From: Strigops habroptila
Lineage: Eukaryota; Chordata; Aves; Psittaciformes; Psittacidae
DNA: 64,000 bases
NCBI RefSeq assembly: GCF_004027225.2
Contig: NC_044277.2
Location: 66,674,400-66,738,399 of the forward strand
Direction of reading: 5' to 3'
Shown here: one piece after another, positions 1-12,600 of the stretch
How the letters are laid out: each line of letters begins with the position of its first letter
Numbering within the stretch: the stretch's first letter is position 1
Made by a program: the position numbers and the translations under genes
Notes under the pieces: model-generated
What the model saw: only the letters and a program-made list of their open reading frames with translations
Told to the model about the DNA's origin: nothing
The model's database searches: none

Positions 1-763
1 TAAGTGATTCACTTCTTACTATAAATCGTCAGTGCAGTAACCTTAGGACATCTTAGAACATGGCTCTGAAGTTAATGGATTATGGTGTAAGAAGCGAGTA
101 GGTTATACATTTACCGTTCTCCTGGTCTGTAATAAAGCTGGCTGGCCATGTTAAGTCATGTAGAGAATTATGTTTCAAGATACAGGTAAGCTTTCAGAAT
201 GTGCCGGTATTAACGTGCAATCAAGAGGCATTTCACAAAAAGCTATTTTCCCACAGCCACTTATCTTCGATTCAGCATTGCTCAGCCTAATCACTGGACT
301 ATCACCCATGTTAAGAAATTACCTAGGATTTTAGTCTAAGCAGGACAGTGGATAAACAAATTTCTATTGAGAACGGTCTTATAGAAAAAGGATGCAGAGG
401 GAAAAAACCAATAGCTTTGGTTCTTCACAGACAACACTGACAGTATAATTCCTGAAGTTTGTCTTAGTTTTCAACCTTATATGAGTTCTCAATATGTCAT
501 CTTAAGAGTGTTGCCATCACTTGAAATGTCTTCAGGCTGAGTGAAAGTGCATGGATTATGGCAGCAGAAGCAGAGGCAGGAAAGCTAAGGCAGCTCCATC
601 CTACACTTCTCACTGCTCAGCAGCTGCTGTCTTCTCAAGTAGAGCAGGTGAAAAATTATTTGCTCTAAACTCCATGGGAAAATTAATTCACTGTCATGCC
701 CTTTACAGTCCTCCTCATTGAGGAAGTCCCCTCCATGAGCAATGCTGTAGAAATGGGGCGAAT
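1..763. other. Unique AT-rich DNA, no gene seen
   Basis: I see no repeat, splice-flanked coding segment or RNA gene here. Open frames are short and not protein-like. Confidence 0.6.
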
Positions 764-930
764 TAACACAATGGTTTGGGCTGGAAGGGACCTTTAAAGA
801 TCATCCATTTCCAACCCCTGCCATGGACAGTGACACCGTCCACTAGACCATGCTGATCAAAGCCACATCCAACCTGGCCTTGAACACTTCCAGGGATGAG
901 GCAGCTGCAGCTTCCCTGGGCATCTCTTTA
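764..930 (-). mobile_element. CR1 LINE 3' fragment
   Basis: Read on the minus strand, this is the last part of a CR1 LINE, the dominant avian non-LTR retrotransposon. Recognisable blocks on the plus strand are GGTTTGGGCTGGAAGGGACC, CACTAGACCATG and CAACCTGGCCTTGAACACTT. The terminal 8-bp repeats of the CR1 3' end are almost gone, leaving only ACACAATGG. The copy is about 165 bp long, heavily 5'-truncated, with no coding capacity. A second CR1 in the same orientation starts about 230 bp to the right. Confidence 0.9.
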
Positions 931-1036
931 ATTTTGTTCATTGAAGTATTAAAACAAGTACAAGGCTCTCATGTGGGTGAATTTAACCTCTGGAAAACAA
1001 ACCTTTGCATCAATCTGTTTAAGCTTACCCGAATAT

Positions 1037-1081
1037 GAAAAAAAAACCCAAACAAAACAAAAACAAAACAAACAAAAAAAA
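1037..1081. repeat. A-rich low-complexity tract
   Basis: An A-rich stretch with interspersed C (AAACAAAAC-type units) between two CR1 copies. No function is visible. Confidence 0.85.
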
Positions 1082-1157
1082 TCTTTGCAAACTTTGTTGA
1101 TTTTCATTTTTCAAAGTGAGAGGAAAGAGGATGAGTATTTAGACCTATTGAGTATAA

Positions 1158-2410
1158 ATCATAGAATCATAGAATAATAGAATGAAAGGGGTTGTAAAGG
1201 ACCTTAAGATCATTCAGTTCCAATCCCCCTGCCATGGGCGGGGACGCCTCACACTAGACCATGTTGCCCAAGGCTCTGTCCAATCTGGCCTTGAACACCG
1301 CCAGGGATGGAGCATTTACCACTTCTTTGGGCAACCTGTTCCAGTGCCTCACCATGCTCACTGTAAAGAACTTCCTCCTTATATCTAACCTAAATTTCCC
1401 CTGTTTCAGTTTAAACCCATTACCCCTTGTCCTATCACTGCAGTCCCTGATGAGTAGTCCCTCTTCAGCATCCTTGTAGGCCCCCTTCAGATACTGGAAG
1501 GCTGCTATGAGGTCTCCACGCAGCCTTCTCTTCTTCAGGCTGAGCAGCCCCAACTTCTTCAGCCTGTCTTCATATGGGAGGTGCTCCAGCCCTCTCTCTT
1601 ATCATCCTCGTGGCCCTCCTCCAGACTTGCTCCAGCAGCTCCATGTCGTTCTTATGTTGAGGACACCAGAACTGTACACAGTACTCCAAGTGAGGTCTCA
1701 TGAGAGCAGAGTAGGGGGCAGGATCACCTCCTTTGACCTGCTGGTCACGCTTCTTTTGATGCAGCCCAGGATACGGTTGGCTTTCTGGGCTGCAAGCACA
1801 CACTGAAGCTGGCTCGTGTTAAGCTTCTCATCAACCAACACCCCCAAGTCCTTCTCCACAGGGCTGCTCTGAATCTCTTCTCCACCCAACCTGTAGCTGT
1901 GCCTGGGATTGCCCCGACCCAGGTGTAGGACCTTGCACGTGGCTTGGTTGAACTTCATGAGGTTGGCACCGGCCCACCTCACAAATGTGTCAAGGTCCCT
2001 CTGGATGGCATCCCTTCCCTCCAGCGTATCAACCGAACCACACAGCTTGGCGTCATCAGCAAACTTGCTGAGGGCGCACTCAATCCCAACGTCCATGTCA
2101 CCAACAAAGATGTTGAACAAGACAGGTCCCAACACTGACCCCTGAGGGACACCACTCATCACCAGTCTCCAACTGGACACTGAGCAGTTGACCACAACTC
2201 TTTGCGTGCGGCCACCCAGCCAATTCTTTATCCACTGAGTGTTCCATCCATCAAATTGATGTCTCTCCAGTTTAGAGACAAGGATGTCGTGCGGGACAGT
2301 GTCAAACACTTTGACAAGTCCAGGTAGATGACGTCAACTACTTTGTCCCTATCCATCAGTTCTGTACCCCCATCATAGAAGGCCATCAATGGAAAAGTTG
2401 GCCTTGGAAT
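1158..2410 (-). mobile_element. CR1 LINE, 5'-truncated, about 1.25 kb
   Basis: This is the longest CR1 copy in the window. Its 3' end is at the left: ATCATAGAATCATAGAAT is the complement of the tandem 8-bp ATTCTATG repeat that ends avian CR1 elements. The body then runs rightwards through the 3' UTR and the C-terminal half of ORF2. The match fades after the segment GTCCAGGTAGATGACGTCAA and a short stretch ending near 2400, so the 5' break is placed at about 2410 (uncertain by tens of bases). CR1 elements normally insert 5'-truncated, by target-primed reverse transcription. No clear target-site duplication is visible, which is usual for CR1. Confidence 0.95.
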
Positions 2411-2452
2411 GTACTGGAAGTACGATGTAATGGAAGTACTCACAAGCTGCAA
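1254..2452 (-). pseudogene. CR1 ORF2 remnant: reverse transcriptase to C-terminus, frameshifted
   Basis: This is the decayed ORF2 of the CR1 element. The main open segment (2309 down to 1698) gives 203 residues. It holds the reverse-transcriptase block [10 protein letters not shown] at residues 53-62 and the catalytic FADD box, the family's YADD equivalent, at residues 83-86. Just upstream, in another frame (2228-2452), [13 protein letters not shown] belongs to the same domain. Downstream, [11 protein letters not shown] (within 1570-1803) is in a second frame. The C-terminal part (1553 to 1254, with [16 protein letters not shown] and [10 protein letters not shown]) returns to the main frame. 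At least three frameshifts therefore separate the pieces. The endonuclease domain and the start of ORF2 are absent. The element cannot encode a working protein. Confidence 0.92.
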
Positions 2453-2821
2453 AATGAGAGATTTTATTTACCCAAGCGAGAGAAAAGCAGGAAATTGCCA
2501 TGTTATGTCATTTTCCACTGAGGAACCTCTGGTGGACTTACTGTTTCCAGGAGGGTGTGATGTTCCTAGAAGTGAGAATTGATTTAGATTTTTCTCTCAG
2601 CATTCCACTGTGAAAACAGAAATTGAACTTTTGCCAAATTCTGCAGGAATTTTTTTTTTTTTGTATTATTATTACAATAAGGTCATGTTCTTCTTAAAAC
2701 ACAACACTTTACATGCATGGAATCTCAAATGCTCACTCCTTATTATTGTCTGCCTCATCCCAGTATTTTACAAGTGTGCAATAATGATAGCTTCCTCTTT
2801 CATGCTGCATTTGGTACGTAG
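2411..2821. other. Unique DNA, no gene seen
   Basis: AT-rich sequence with a 13-base poly-T run near 2650. No repeat family or exon was recognised. Confidence 0.55.
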
Positions 2822-2995
2822 ATTTCAAAGCATTTTCCAAAGAAAGGGGACTATAATTATCCATATGTTAGAGATGGAGAAACAGAAACACTGAGAGGTA
2901 AAGCAATTTGCCCAAGGTGACAAGGAAAATTAGAGGCAGAGTCAGGCTTAAATCCCACGTCTCTTGCTTTTTGGTTCCTTGCTAACCACAGCCTT
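2822..2995 (-). mobile_element. MIR-type SINE relic
   Basis: Read on the minus strand, this matches the core and 3' part of the ancient tRNA-derived MIR SINE. On the plus strand the diagnostic run is GAGATGGAGAAACAG, then CTGAGAGGTAAAGCAATTTG, CCCAAGGTGACA, AGGCAGAGTCAGG and TTAAATCCCACGTCTCTTGC, in the order expected for the reverse complement of MIR. ATTATCCAT lies just before it, as in MIR. The copy is strongly diverged, as expected for an element that stopped moving before or early in bird evolution. It has no coding function. Such relics sometimes survive because they were taken over as regulatory DNA, but nothing here proves that. A related CORE-SINE is the main alternative. Confidence 0.75.
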
Positions 2996-5900
2996 GCTTG
3001 CACTTAACAGTGGTATCAACAGCTTGCAAGAGCAACAATAGTAGGAAGCTGCTATGGGGTTCTATGAGATGCCCCCTGATGTGAAATTGACACAGATTTT
3101 AATAAGGGCCCACTTGAAATCCCTCTTGGTCATGGGGGTAACAAATAAATGGTAACTGAGCTGCAAGGGGCATGCAGGGCAGTGCTGGTATACAGGACTT
3201 CACTGGGTCCTGGACGCGTAGGTAGGTGCTGCTGAAGGGCAGAGCAATCCCCACAGTTGCTGCATGGAGGAATCATCTCTGCAAACTCTGAGGCACCATT
3301 AACTTTGCATTCCTGGGGGTGCATTTCTCAGAAATCAGGTTCACACAATTTGTTCAAATCAGTAGCAATCACAGTTGCTGTTCACAGAGACAGAGGCCCC
3401 TGTAGCAGAGATGTAGAGTTGTTTTGTCCCACAAGAAATCGTGCCTTGGGGAGATGCAGTAGCAGCCCTTGACACCTTGGTACACAGCGGAAGAATTCTT
3501 GTTCTCCCACAGTGCAGGAGTATCTGAATTATACCGCTAGCTGTGGTTTATTTGGCATGTAAGATTGATTTTAAATTATTTCCTGTATATTCGCAAACCC
3601 AGCAAGTAGTTTCCCTTTAAAGTGCACCAGCTGTGACATTCCTCAGGTTCTGTAATTTCAAATGAGGCGCTAAGAGAGTACTCCTTTCAACAAGTTTTTT
3701 TAATGAGGGTGGGTACCTGTTGCAATGAATCAATTAAAGCTCTTCTGACACACAAGATGTGTGTTGCCAGACCTGTTTCACAGGTTTCTCAGGAGGGAGG
3801 ATAACATGTGACAACACACAGAAGCAGAGTACTGGAGAAGATCAGAAGCCTGCATGAGTGAGCTTAGCCTTCCAAAACACATTCTTAAAGCGCTGTTCAA
3901 AAGACCACTGACCTCTGCAAGAGGCAGCACCATGGTGGAGCAAGAGATGCTGCTGTCGTGTGCTTATCCTCAAGAAAAGTGTAAGTGACCAAATATGATT
4001 TTGTGTAAGAAATGAAAACAGGACACTGGAAAGGAAATTAAAGAAATTATCTAGCTCGTATAATTGAAAAGACAGAGGGAGTAGAGGGGAAATGCTAAAA
4101 TAAGGAAATAAGGAAGCTATTAACTTTATATTGTAGACATGCAATTGAAACATGATTAGCGTACTTACAAGCAAAAGAAAGGATGCTTGTATGAAGAACT
4201 CTGATATAAAAGCATCTTGAAGAAACTTGCTTTAATCTTTGACTTTCCACTTGTATTTGAAAAGCGCTGTGGCGTGGGGCTGCTTATGTGGTGGAGAATG
4301 CGAACAATGGCCTTTGATTTAGTAACTTGAGTGGCAGACTGGTAGACTGGAGTGCTCTGAAAGCATTTTCTGGCAAGACATAGTCCGATTAAAAGCAAGG
4401 TTTTTTGTTGTTGTTGTTGACAATGCAAAGCCTCTTTTTTCCTAAGGCATCAGCAAGCTTTCTAATATTTTTTTCCAAATGTCAGCTGAGAGTTACAGTA
4501 CAGGACAAGTGTTCCCAAATCCATCCCTCTTTCTCCTTTGGAAGCTGTCACAGAACTTCTTTGCTAATCAGAAGTTTTATTTTTATTACTAGAAAATGTA
4601 ACACAGGCAAGAAAGAACAAAACAAAACCTGTACATGTTGGTTTTTAAAATGATTAGGAATGTTTTAAAAGACATCTGAAAACACCAAGTCAGATTTCTA
4701 GCATACCAAGGATGGGTATGACAGAAAGGTAGAAATGCAGCTGTCTATAATGAAGTCAGGTAACCAAGTCTGGACTGGACTTGTCTGAACAAAATACTAG
4801 GCAAAGGTAGAAACGGAACTAGTATGTCCTGAAGCCACTTCAATACACTGCCAGAACAAAGCTCAGTGCAAAACAAAGCTTCTCTCTTTGAACTCAAGAA
4901 ATTTTGTGTTTTGAATGGCCTGGCTGGTTTTTGCAACATTATGAGGATATTATTTAAAAATTACTTCAGATAGAAGGATCATCTTTGTTCTGGAGGTAAA
5001 AATGTCACTTTGTATGGGGCTTTATGTTGGTTATCGAGAGCAGAATAGGACAGGGATGTCAGCAAAAATGCAGTTCATCCATGGAGAGATGTTTTCTATT
5101 TTGTCTTGTTTTCCCATATGCAAAAGGTGACAGGCAGTTAAAAATCTTCCTTGCATACAGTGTCCTGCTGAGCTGACTTACAAGCCAGCCCACTCGTAAC
5201 CAAGTGATCGTAAGAGTTTAAAAGAAATTTGGAGTTATAATATCTGTGCTATAAAAAGAAAAAGTGATGCTTTCCTTTCTGCTGCCTCGTGTCTTATTAA
5301 AGGTTTTTAGAAAGCAGGATGACAATAGCTGATTTTTACCTTTGCTGTAGCCTAAGCAATATAAGTGAGCATTTTTCTCTTTCATGGACTAATTTCCTTT
5401 TTGTCTTTTTTCTCTTGTTTTCTTTGATGCTAAAAAGAAAACGAGTCATACTGGGTTAAAATAATCCAATTGCCTTTTATGGAAGACATGAAAGGTAACT
5501 GGAGCTCTCAAGTTGCTCAGGTTTGTATATGAAATATAACTTCATAGAGCGTGTCATTGATTTGGTATGTGTGTAAGAGAGAAAGGGACATTTCTCAATC
5601 TCATTTTGGCCCCAAATTTGGTAGAAATGTGCCATGCACTGTAGAGGCTGAAAAATTAGCTCAGAGAAATCAAATCAAGCCCAGAGGAAATAAATTCGTA
5701 GGAGGAAGGAATACATGTAATACCTCAGGATGAACAATCTGGGTCCTCTAATGACACCTTCTGGTGGCATGAATCAGCAGTGACCCCCCCTAAAGCCAAT
5801 CAAGGTACCCCATGGGCTGAAGAAAGGACAATGTGGAGGACCAGCCTCATATTTACAGTATTAAGCACTTGCCAGGAACAGGTAGTGCGTGTAACTGATG

Positions 5901-8900
5901 GATTAAAAAGAAAAATTGAGTACTGAATGGGCTCATTCTAGCTGTAAAGGGTCAAATTGTGCCTCAGCAGGCAATTCATTTCAGCTCAAAACTAAGTGCT
6001 TTCTTGGGCTGGTCCAAAAGGTTTTAGCTTATAAATAAAAACCTAAGTAAGTCTTTTAAGAAATCTTTTCTGCTAAGCAAAATGGGTATGGTACATCTTT
6101 ATGAGTCTGCAGCTACTATTTTGAGGCTGTTGGCTTTGTATCTGTTGCTATGTCAAGTCAACAAGAATCTCAAAACTTCATAATTGAACCTATGGACTAG
6201 CTGTCCATGACAATGCATTTCCATGTGTCTTCTACTTAGTGTTATTTGTTTCCCTAAATATCTTTCAAGGTAAACAAGGACATTTATGTTTGGGGTATAT
6301 TTTTGTCCTCCAAGGCACACCAGGATGGTTACAGCATTGAAAAATTAGTCCATAGTTAGTCATGGGACATGTTTTCCATAGGTCCATGGAGGTCCGATGT
6401 TTTAGTGCTAAGGTATTCACTCCACAGGTGAATACTACTCTTTCCTTTTGAATGTTAGGTGGGGTTTTCTGTGGTTTCTCACTCTGTTTCACCAGGCAGT
6501 TGGGGCAAACTATGGATTAGTAACCTCTGGTGTCAGGTATCCCTCCAGGAGGCTTGTCTCATGACAGATATAACAAGACCAGGAAAATAAAATGTTCTGA
6601 AACAGCAGCATAGAGGTTAAGATTCCACCACCTCTTGCTACTGTTGTATTTTAGGGGCTTTTTTCTGTCTCAAAAACTATTAATTATCAAAACAATATTG
6701 TGGGAGGTGTACGTAGAGCATACAGGCACAGCTATCTAGTCTCAGCACACCACCTTCCTCATCGATCTTTTTGAAGCCATTTGAAAAGCCCCTCTAGGCA
6801 GAGGTGGTTTTCAAAGGAAAATATATGAAATTAGCCATTACAATGGATTTTACTCCTCTTAGAAAGCAAAATGTATGTAATAAATGCAGCTTCTTCTGGA
6901 ATAGTGGTAAACAGACTTCTGAACTATGTGACATAATCCTAGATATTCCTAAATAGCTGCTTGCAAATGTAAATTTCAAAGGAAAATAATAGAAGCTATA
7001 TTTTGCACTTCTCCCTCTGTTTTATTGTTTATTTTAATAATGCTTTCATAGTTTTCCATGTATTTTGAATATCATCTGTTAGTCTGTTCCTCTTGGTAGT
7101 ATTTCTGTATTCCCAGAGCCCAGATATATATTTTTTTATATAAGTCTAGAAGAGCATATGACAAAAGTACATTAGTCTAAACCATTAAGGTTTTATTTGT
7201 TTGCTTGGTTTTTTTTATGGTTATGTTTTCCCAGCCATGAAATGTCAAGCATACACTTTCAGGATGGCTTAATTAGATTTCAGATTTGAAAAACATTCTA
7301 AAATTAATATAATTCATTCTCACTGCTTAGGAGCAGCACTGTGGTATTATGTGAGTGCCAATGGGAAAATGTGGTAGGTTTCTATTCTCGATGTGTCTTG
7401 AGGAGACAAAAATGTGGTAACTGTCTAGGAGGAGTCTTTAAAAAGTCCTTCTCTGGAACATTTCCCCAGCCATTTGCTCGTCCTCAGCCTCCTTTCTCTA
7501 TTTTCAAATCTAAAATCTTTTTTTGAGTATATCAGAATGCATTTTTTTAGACTTTGACCATTTAAACAAATGAACACCCTCAAAGCAGGACTGATTCTCT
7601 ATTAACAACCTCACTTATTTTTGGACTCACCTACCGTATTTGCCAGTAAAGACTTCAGATTTTTTGTTTGTTTGGTTTGTGGATTGACCTATTAAATCAT
7701 GTCAGGATAAGAACTGGTCCCAGGTGGACCACAAGAAAAACAGCCCCAGTTATGTCCTTGTGGACAGCTACCTTGTAAAGATCTACCAGAGAATCAATTT
7801 TTAATCAATCTAACGCATACCCTATAAGTTCCAGTTAATGCACATTTTAAATCAAAATGTCATGTGGTGTTAAATTGTGTGCCTTGGCGAAATCAAAATA
7901 TACTGTCCCAATACAGCTAGTATTCGTGAACAGAGCTGTCGTGTTGTCAAAACAAAAGATTTATTTAAGAAAATCTGTTTTCCAGGGAACTGTGCTGCCT
8001 GACTGTCAGCTTTTTTGGTTCTGATTTTTTGGTATCTTGCCAAATTAACACATCAATGTATGTCAAGCCAATCTATAGCTGTAGTCAGCTAATAGAAAAT
8101 GATCTCTATATCATTCCTTACATTCTGAAGATCAGATATGTCCAAAGGAAGGAAAAATAAAGTGAAAACAAGCCAAAAGTAATACACATAGTCTTCAGAT
8201 GCTCCCCATCTCAGCGCCACGTTGAAAGATATTTCCATGTTAATTCCTCTGTGTTGACTTATCTCTGGCAGAAAGGCTTATGCAATGCAAGGGTGGAGCC
8301 CAGGTAGAAATATAAGATGGACATTTGTACCAGTCAAATGATACCAAGAAGTGTATTTGTGGACACTGTTTAATTTATGCTTGCTCTGAATACATGGGCC
8401 ATTACAGTTATCTAAAAAAAAGCTCTTAAAATTGGGTATAACCAGTGCTGTCTACTTGTTTTGCTCATAGATGATCTTAGTTGTCCCATAAATGTGCCAG
8501 GCTCAGCTGGAAAAGCAGCTGAAGCAAACACCCAAGCTCTGCAGGCCCCTCTGGGGGCCTGGCAGCTGCATAAAGGTTGCTCACGAACCTGGAGGATGCA
8601 GGGACTTTGCCCACACGGCATCCTTGTGTTTAATGTTTTGCTGTTTCTGCTGCTGTGGTAACGTGGGTGGGAATGCTACCAGCAGCTGGAGGCGTTCAGC
8701 TCCTCATGCAGGATGATGGGCTCTGAGGGACAGTGGGCGGCTGGCCTAGGCTGGCTTTGCAAGGAAAGGAAACGATGTTGAGGAAGAAAAGAGCAGAAAG
8801 GGACTTGGAATACAGTTGCCGTACTGCTCAGCATACATTTTGCGTCTCAAAGGTACGCACAAAAAAAAACTCTCTTTTGAAAGTTTTTCTTCATCGTGTC

Positions 8901-9536
8901 TGTGAGTTTTCTGCTGGGCTGGATTTCCAAGGGATAGAGACTCTACTGCATTGGCCATACAGAGTTCTTGGTAGGGACAGGTCTACTTACCTGCATTTAT
9001 CCTTACCATCTTATAGCATGGCCTTGCCTCTAAAGAAAAAAAACCAACCCAATTCTGCTATTATATTTTTGGCCGAGTTAGGCTGTCCATCACCATGGAG
9101 TCAAAGTTGTAATGGGATAACTGAGAGCAAAACTTTGCATGGTGTTTCCTTGCAGACTGATGGTTTATTTGGAACATTGCAGTCTGCAGGGGGCTCTATC
9201 CCTTTTTCATAGGAAAAGGAGTTACGTGTCAAATCCGTACAAAATTTTCTGATCTGGGACTTGACCCAGTTGAGGCATTTAAGACCAAAATCCTAACAAA
9301 GCTGGTGGTGACTAAGTTCAGGGACTTACTTGCTCTTAAGTTTGCCAGAAGCTTGGAGCTGTACTTCTGTGCATGTCCTGAGTTGTCCCAGTCTTGGTGG
9401 AATTGGGTGAGAGATTGAAGGCTTGCTTTGTACCTATCCCTAACTAAGCATCCTGTGGGGACAGTCAGTCCCACCAGTGTCCTCCGAGCATGCTCATCTT
9501 TCAGGGATTTATTTCTTACTTTATCACACTTTATCA

Positions 9537-9560
9537 CTGCAACAGCAGTGGCTGTTGCAG
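9537..9560. repeat. Perfect 10-bp inverted repeat with 4-base loop
   Basis: CTGCAACAGC, loop AGTG, GCTGTTGCAG. The arms are exactly complementary. It is directly preceded by two copies of the 10-mer ACTTTATCAC (9518-9537). The hairpin is too short to be a microRNA precursor and no function is known. Confidence 0.8.
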
Positions 9561-9647
9561 TCGTGCAGCTGAAATACAAAATTCCTCTCCTCTGCCCAAG
9601 CACTACATAGTAGCCTGATTATTTACTTAGAAGACTTGGAAGTTTTC

Positions 9648-9669
9648 ATTCCCTATTCAAATAGGGAAT
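9648..9669. repeat. Perfect 9-bp inverted repeat with 4-base loop
   Basis: ATTCCCTAT, loop TCAA, ATAGGGAAT. It lies about 90 bp right of the hairpin at 9537. No function is assigned. Confidence 0.8.
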
Positions 9670-12600
9670 ATTCAAATATATTTGGACTCAAACATATTTT
9701 GTTTCAAATCTATTCAGTCTTTTGAGAGAAAGCCTGGCCAGCAGGAGTGAGGATAATCTGGCACTGGGCAGTGTTACCAGCCTGGTTGTGGTTACAGCAC
9801 TCACTGCAAGCAGAGCTGGACAGGAATGAGTTTTAGTTCCCCTGTTGGGCCCCTTTTTCTTGCAGTTCGCATATAACCACCACTGGTTAAAACAAAGAAA
9901 ATCAAAGGTAGACAAGGGCCAGAAGCATGGTTGCCCTCATGCCAGGTGAGTGTCCTGAGCATGAGGAAACATGACTCTGTTGCTTAATATGCTCTTTATG
10001 GACTAATGAATTTTGAATTGTTTGCTGCACAGTTGCAGCTGGAGGATGAGGAGCATATCCCTCCAGCCCACTCACACTGACCTACTTTAGAGCTGCTAAT
10101 TGCATAATCTCAGGGGAATGGGGGGGTTGAAGCCCCTCCTCCCACACACACTGTGCAGCCAAAGCAGGGACCAAGCTTAGGACATCCCCTTCCCAGGTTA
10201 CAGCTTTAGCAGCTGGGTGTTAAATCAGTGTGTGGCAATCCTTGCAAAGGAGGAACATTAAAAAGCTTTAAGGCCTGCTCAGTTCTCTGAAACGAAACAA
10301 AGAAAAAAGGCAAAAGAAAAAAACCCCCGATATTTTAGAATATATTTATAATATATTTTTGGAATATAGGATCCTGATTGAAAGCAAGTATCTCCTTGCA
10401 GGTCTGCCAGGTGGGTTTTAAGGTTCCTCTCCCCACCCAGCCAGCTTTATTGGCTAGGTCTAAGCAGGTACATGCAAAGCTGCTTGGCGTTGTTATTGCA
10501 AGCACCTAACACTCTCTTTGTGTGCTTTATAGATCTATTGCTTAGGATTCAGATTCTGCTCAAAGGCCTGAGATCTTAAATACGGGGTATTACACCAACT
10601 TCGCTGAGCCACCTAAGCCCTTTATTGAATCTGGCCTCAGTGCATTTTTCAGGCTTATTTGCAGAGCAGCAGGTATTATTACCAGCAGTAACTGGGTTAA
10701 TAACAGGGCCTCCAAGAGAGAAAGCAATTTGTAACACCTGTGATGCTTTGACTGAAACGTGTTCATTATCCATGTTCCCAGTTATGTAATAAGCAGAACA
10801 ATAAAATGGGGGGAAAAAAAAAAAAAAGGAATTCTCTTTGCAGAAATCTCTACGGTGCCTCCCACCTGTATACGGCCACCGTATCCTGTTTGCTTAGTAC
10901 TTGCACAGTTACAGTTGCCTGGAGCATCCTCAGCAGAATGCCCCTTGTGTATCTAGGCATGGATTAAAAAAATAAATACAGCAAGTGCCAAAAAATAATG
11001 ATAATAAAAAAAAAAATTAGACATTTATCTTCACTGTGGACAGACAGTTGTTGTTGCACACTTGAAGCCTGACAGATGTGGTTTGCTGGCGAGTGGGTGA
11101 GAAAAAAGAAGTATCTTCATTCATGTTGGGAGGAGGCTTTACTTCTTCAGTGAGAGAGAATAAGGTCTGAAAACATTCAAAGTTGTTCTTAGCAGCTCCA
11201 TACACAACATATGGACCTTCCTGAGCTTTTGACCATTCCCAGTGTGGGACTCTGCCAAATGCAAGTTAAACAAAAGTTACCCTTACAAAAATATTTAGGA
11301 AGCCCTGTTTTAGAAGTGAGTGCACATGTTGGCTGTGACTCAGAGCACACCCACACACTGGGTAGACAGATTAGCATCTAAACCACTAGGCAAGTTCCAA
11401 TTCTTGCTCAGAAGGTCAAAAAAGCCTGGGAAATGGCTGTTGCTCCCTTTCTCCTCAGCGCAATCATTTTTTTTTCCAGATTACAAAGTCATTTTGGATG
11501 GCACAGCAGCAGTGAAGTCAACTGATTTATTGTCATAAACAATTGTGTTCCAAGTTGGGAACCAATTCTGTCATTTCTGGACAAAAGAATAAAGAGGAGA
11601 TTAAAAAAAAAAAATCAAAACCCAATACACCAAAACCCAAACCTTTTCCTTTGAATTTGTTTTTTTTAACATTTGTTTCTGCTCCACAGAAACCACTGGG
11701 ATCTGTAAAATGTTTACTAGGGAGGCACATATTAGACAGAAGAGACATAAAAGCCAAAAACCTCCTTGATAATATGTTTGTTTTGTGCAGAACAAGAGAA
11801 GGTCCAATTTGATGTTGTTTTCTCTTTTTATTTTTATTTGGTGTCATATTATCTGAACAGAACAGCTCAAAAGACCAAGACTGCCATATGCTTTTCCCTT
11901 GGCTTCCACATACTGTAGGTGGCCTGTTTCCAAGCCACCTGGGAATAACGACCCTGCAGCTCCTCTGGTGTTGCCAGGAAGGTAACAGACACCCACCCCC
12001 TCTGCTCTCCTTGCCATGCTAAGATGACACAAGGATGCAGATTGGGGTAGAGCTAATAGCACCAGGAGCCTTTATTAAGCCAGAAATTAAGCTGTCTTGA
12101 AGTTTGAGGTACCTCCTATCCAGAAAGAAATAATGTTATCAACCAAAAATTTCATACTAATGCATGTTTTATGGGTTGTTACTAAAAAGGGCTCAATATA
12201 GCACTGGAAGTCCATGGGCTGTCTTGAAACCCTACATTTAGTCTTCTCTAGAAGCCTCAGATATTCATGCAACCTAACCCATGAATGTTTGTAGAATCAA
12301 AACAGAGGAATAAAGCTCAGAGCTCCTGGAGGTGACAAAAGTATATAAACAAGACAGAGGCAGAAATGAAGTCAGAATAAAAAACAATTTCAAGATTTCC
12401 AGCAATGGTATCAAATAAAAATCTCATTGCAAAAGGAAGCTGGCTAATTAGGCAATATGTGACATTAAGTATTTTAAGTTAGCTCCCAGGGGTTTTGTCT
12501 GTGCTTCGTTCAGCACTTTTACTGTCATGGTCCAGATAATGAGGGAGGCAGATAATATACAGTGGGCATGGAGAGTGACAGCAGGGTCTGAGTAGAAGAA

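Noticed and set aside
1254..2309. 203-codon reverse-transcriptase-like frame as a host gene
   Set aside because: It is part of a frameshifted, 5'-truncated CR1 element.
8733..9212. 159-codon plus frame
   Set aside because: No recognisable domain. It contains lysine runs from A-tracts and has no supporting splice or promoter signals.
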